Position numbers and translations under genes: made by a program. A stretch of 7,744 nucleotides of DNA from Flavobacteriales bacterium UBA4660 (GTDB taxonomy: Bacteria > Bacteroidota > Bacteroidia > Flavobacteriales_D > Sanyastnellaceae), in NCBI GenBank assembly GCA_002405435.1, contig DHLU01000192.1, positions 1 to 7,744 on the forward strand, written 5' to 3'. The number at the start of each line of letters is the position of its first letter. The stretch's first letter is position 1. Below are positions 6,148 to 7,744 of this stretch, in pieces. The notes beneath the pieces were generated by a model. That model was not told where the DNA came from and ran no database searches. It saw only the letters and a list, made by a program, of their open reading frames with translations.

Positions 6148-7611
6148 AACAATGTTCAGATTACAAACATGGTGGTCTCTGGACCGGGTGCCATTCAATT
6201 CAATATATCCTGGGAAAACAGTTGGTTTATACCAGGGTATAACTACGATGCGGTTTGGGTTTTTATTAAGTCCCAGGACTGCAGCAATACGCAACAATGG
6301 ACACATGTCGATGTGAGCAATTCGTCAGCGAACCATGCGGTCTCAGGAGGAACGGGACTGATCGTCGAGGCCGTCTCAGACGGTAAAGGTGTTTTTATTC
6401 GCAGAAACAGTACGGGTGGCGGTACCCAAAGCGGTACCGTAATGCTGAGTTTTGCCGCTCCAATACCCGCATTTGCAACGGTTAATTTTCAGGTGTTTGG
6501 TATTGAAATGGTGTGGGTGCCGCAGGGAGATTACAGGGCGGGAGATGGATCAACCAACCATACGACCCAGTCGGCCGGTTCGTGGGGATCCGGTAATTCA
6601 ACTCCCCGGTTAGTCTCCAGTGAGGCAGCCGTTGGTATCGACTTTTTCCGAAACGACAAAAGCGGAGACAACGCGGTCACTGCGCACAATCCGATCCCAG
6701 CTGCTTTCCCCAAGGGATGGGCAGGTTTTTATTGCATGAAATATGAAATTTCCCAGCAGCAGTATGTGGCGTTCCTCAATTCGCTCATGCTCCTGCAACA
6801 GTCTAACCGGACGGCCATCCTCCCGACAAGCGCTGCGGGTACACCCGCACTTACTACTTCGGGCAGCTTAAATAGAAATGCCATTGTGGTACAGACACCC
6901 TCCAGTGCCGGCGTTCCCACGGTGTATAATACTGATTTGAACGGTGATGGCACCTATGGTGATGGAGACAACATCGCGTGCAACTATCTGACATGGGCAG
7001 ATTTGCTTGCCTATCTCGACTGGACGGCACTGAGCCCTATGACAGAGTTGGAATTTGAAAAAGCAGTCAGGGGACCAGAGTTCACCGTGCTCAATGAAAA
7101 TGCCTCCGGCAACACCGCAAGTCTTCAGGCGATTTCAAATGCATTGACGGGCGCCGGTACCAATATGGAATCTTCCACGGCAGCCGGTATAGGGCTTTTC
7201 GCATTCGGTGCAGGGGCAAGCACGACCCTGAGTCCGCTGAGAACCGGCTTTGCCGCTACAGGCTCTACCGTGAGGTCATCATCGTCGGCCACCTACTGGG
7301 GCATCATGGATATGAGCGGAAATGTCTGGGAACAATGTGTGTCTATTGGCTATTGGAACGGAGGTACCCGGGTTGCGGGCGGCCACGTTTTTACCGGTCT
7401 TAATGGTGATGGTAACATTGCCATTATGGGGGACAACGACGTGTCAAACTGGCCCGGGAATACTATTTTAGGAAACGTAATTGTGCGGGGAGGCAATTGG
7501 CAGTACTCCGCCCAACGCGCTCAAACCTCAGACCGTTTTTATGTGAATAGCATAGCTGAAAACAGCATACGCACCGCCAGAACAGGCGGAAGAGGGGTAA
7601 GGAGACCATAG
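6073..7611 (+). CDS. Secreted SUMF1/FGE-like domain protein lacking catalytic cysteines
   Basis: This is a 512-residue secreted protein with a formylglycine-generating-enzyme (SUMF1) fold. Residues 1-25 are a signal peptide (basic MKVK, hydrophobic core, cleavage near LLA/NNVQ). Residues 26-140 are a beta-type domain with ISWENSW and YDAVWVFIK, a pairing with SUMF1 that I recall from other Bacteroidota proteins. From about residue 144 the FGE-like domain shows EMVWVPQGDY, YEISQQQYVAFLN (224-236), LSPMTELEFEKAVRG (320-334), MDMSGNVWE (412-420), VRGGNW (471-476), SDRF and a terminal GGRGVRRP. Gly/Ser/Thr-rich insertions make the domain longer than usual. The catalytic Cys pair expected in the segment after RGG is absent, so sulfatase-activating chemistry is unlikely and a binding or structural role is more plausible (inference). 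An EF-hand-like DLNGDGTYGDGD loop (288-299) may bind calcium. There is no T9SS sorting domain. The start at ATG 6073 fits the signal peptide and follows an A-rich stretch. Confidence 0.93.
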   Translation: MKVKIITLQTLMLFVCCLSQTGLLANNVQITNMVVSGPGAIQFNISWENSWFIPGYNYDAVWVFIKSQDCSNTQQWTHVDVSNSSANHAVSGGTGLIVEAVSDGKGVFIRRNSTGGGTQSGTVMLSFAAPIPAFATVNFQVFGIEMVWVPQGDYRAGDGSTNHTTQSAGSWGSGNSTPRLVSSEAAVGIDFFRNDKSGDNAVTAHNPIPAAFPKGWAGFYCMKYEISQQQYVAFLNSLMLLQQSNRTAILPTSAAGTPALTTSGSLNRNAIVVQTPSSAGVPTVYNTDLNGDGTYGDGDNIACNYLTWADLLAYLDWTALSPMTELEFEKAVRGPEFTVLNENASGNTASLQAISNALTGAGTNMESSTAAGIGLFAFGAGASTTLSPLRTGFAATGSTVRSSSSATYWGIMDMSGNVWEQCVSIGYWNGGTRVAGGHVFTGLNGDGNIAIMGDNDVSNWPGNTILGNVIVRGGNWQYSAQRAQTSDRFYVNSIAENSIRTARTGGRGVRRP

Positions 7612-7744
7612 GGGTTCACCCTCTGTTCATTATGGCACGGCATGAAACTATCTGTGGCTGCGACACGTATAAAGAGGCCTTTCAGCGCAGCCCGTCGTGA
7701 TCGGTTTGAATAAAAAGACAGGTGCGGAGGTACTGGCCTCATCG
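7612..7744. other. Downstream region, no supported feature
   Basis: The 133 bases after the FGE-like gene contain only tiny open frames (for example 22-23 codons from ATG 7632 and ATG 7642) with no recognisable product. A short hairpin around 7610-7622 has a 4-bp stem and no T-run, so it is not a convincing terminator. Confidence 0.4.

Noticed and set aside
7591..7624. Possible terminator hairpin (agaggg ... ccctct, or the shorter aggg/ccct stem)
   Set aside because: The longer pairing has a loop of about 22 bases and the shorter one has only four pairs. Neither is followed by a T-run.
7701..7708. tcggtttg as a possible Bacteroidota -7 promoter box (TAnnTTTG)
   Set aside because: It has one mismatch at a key position, no clear -33 TTG partner, and no visible gene downstream before the window ends.
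7539..7742. 67-codon minus-strand frame near the right edge
   Set aside because: It overlaps the conserved end of the FGE-like gene and has no recognisable features.

Overview
The window looks like chromosomal DNA of a Bacteroidota (Bacteroidetes) species with intermediate GC content. The evidence is a C-terminal type IX secretion system (T9SS) sorting domain (VYPNPG ... GIYLIML), the LPVELVSF ... ASEINNDYF.VERS.DG ... YYRLKQTDFDG module that typically precedes it in that phylum, and the absence of Shine-Dalgarno sequences before the genes. I cannot resolve a genus.

Layout: positions 1-259 are a leader with no gene or consensus promoter that I can support. Positions 260-6010 (+) hold one giant secreted protein of about 1,916 residues. 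It consists of a signal peptide, a unique beta-rich head, eight tandem copies of a roughly 182-residue Gly/Asn/Ser/Thr-rich repeat (six of them exactly 546 bp long, the last one truncated), a unique linker, a fibronectin-like module and the T9SS sorting domain. Positions 6011-6072 are a short A-rich intergenic gap without a terminator. Positions 6073-7611 (+) hold a second secreted protein of 512 residues with an N-terminal beta-type domain and a C-terminal formylglycine-generating-enzyme-like (SUMF1) domain that lacks the catalytic cysteines. Positions 7612-7744 have no supported gene or convincing terminator.

The two genes run in the same direction with a 62-bp gap and may be co-transcribed. 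Both products leave the cytoplasm. The first is predicted to be displayed on or released from the cell surface by the T9SS as a long repetitive, probably beta-helical, stalk. The second is a non-catalytic FGE-fold protein that may bind a ligand or partner. A functional link between them is inference from adjacency only.

The main points of interest are the strict 546-bp periodicity of the inner repeats, the distinct terminal-type repeats at both ends of the array, signs of mosaic exchange between non-adjacent repeats, and the cysteine-less FGE-like domain next door. I see no RNA gene, mobile element, CRISPR array or phage-like feature, and no clearly new biological system.
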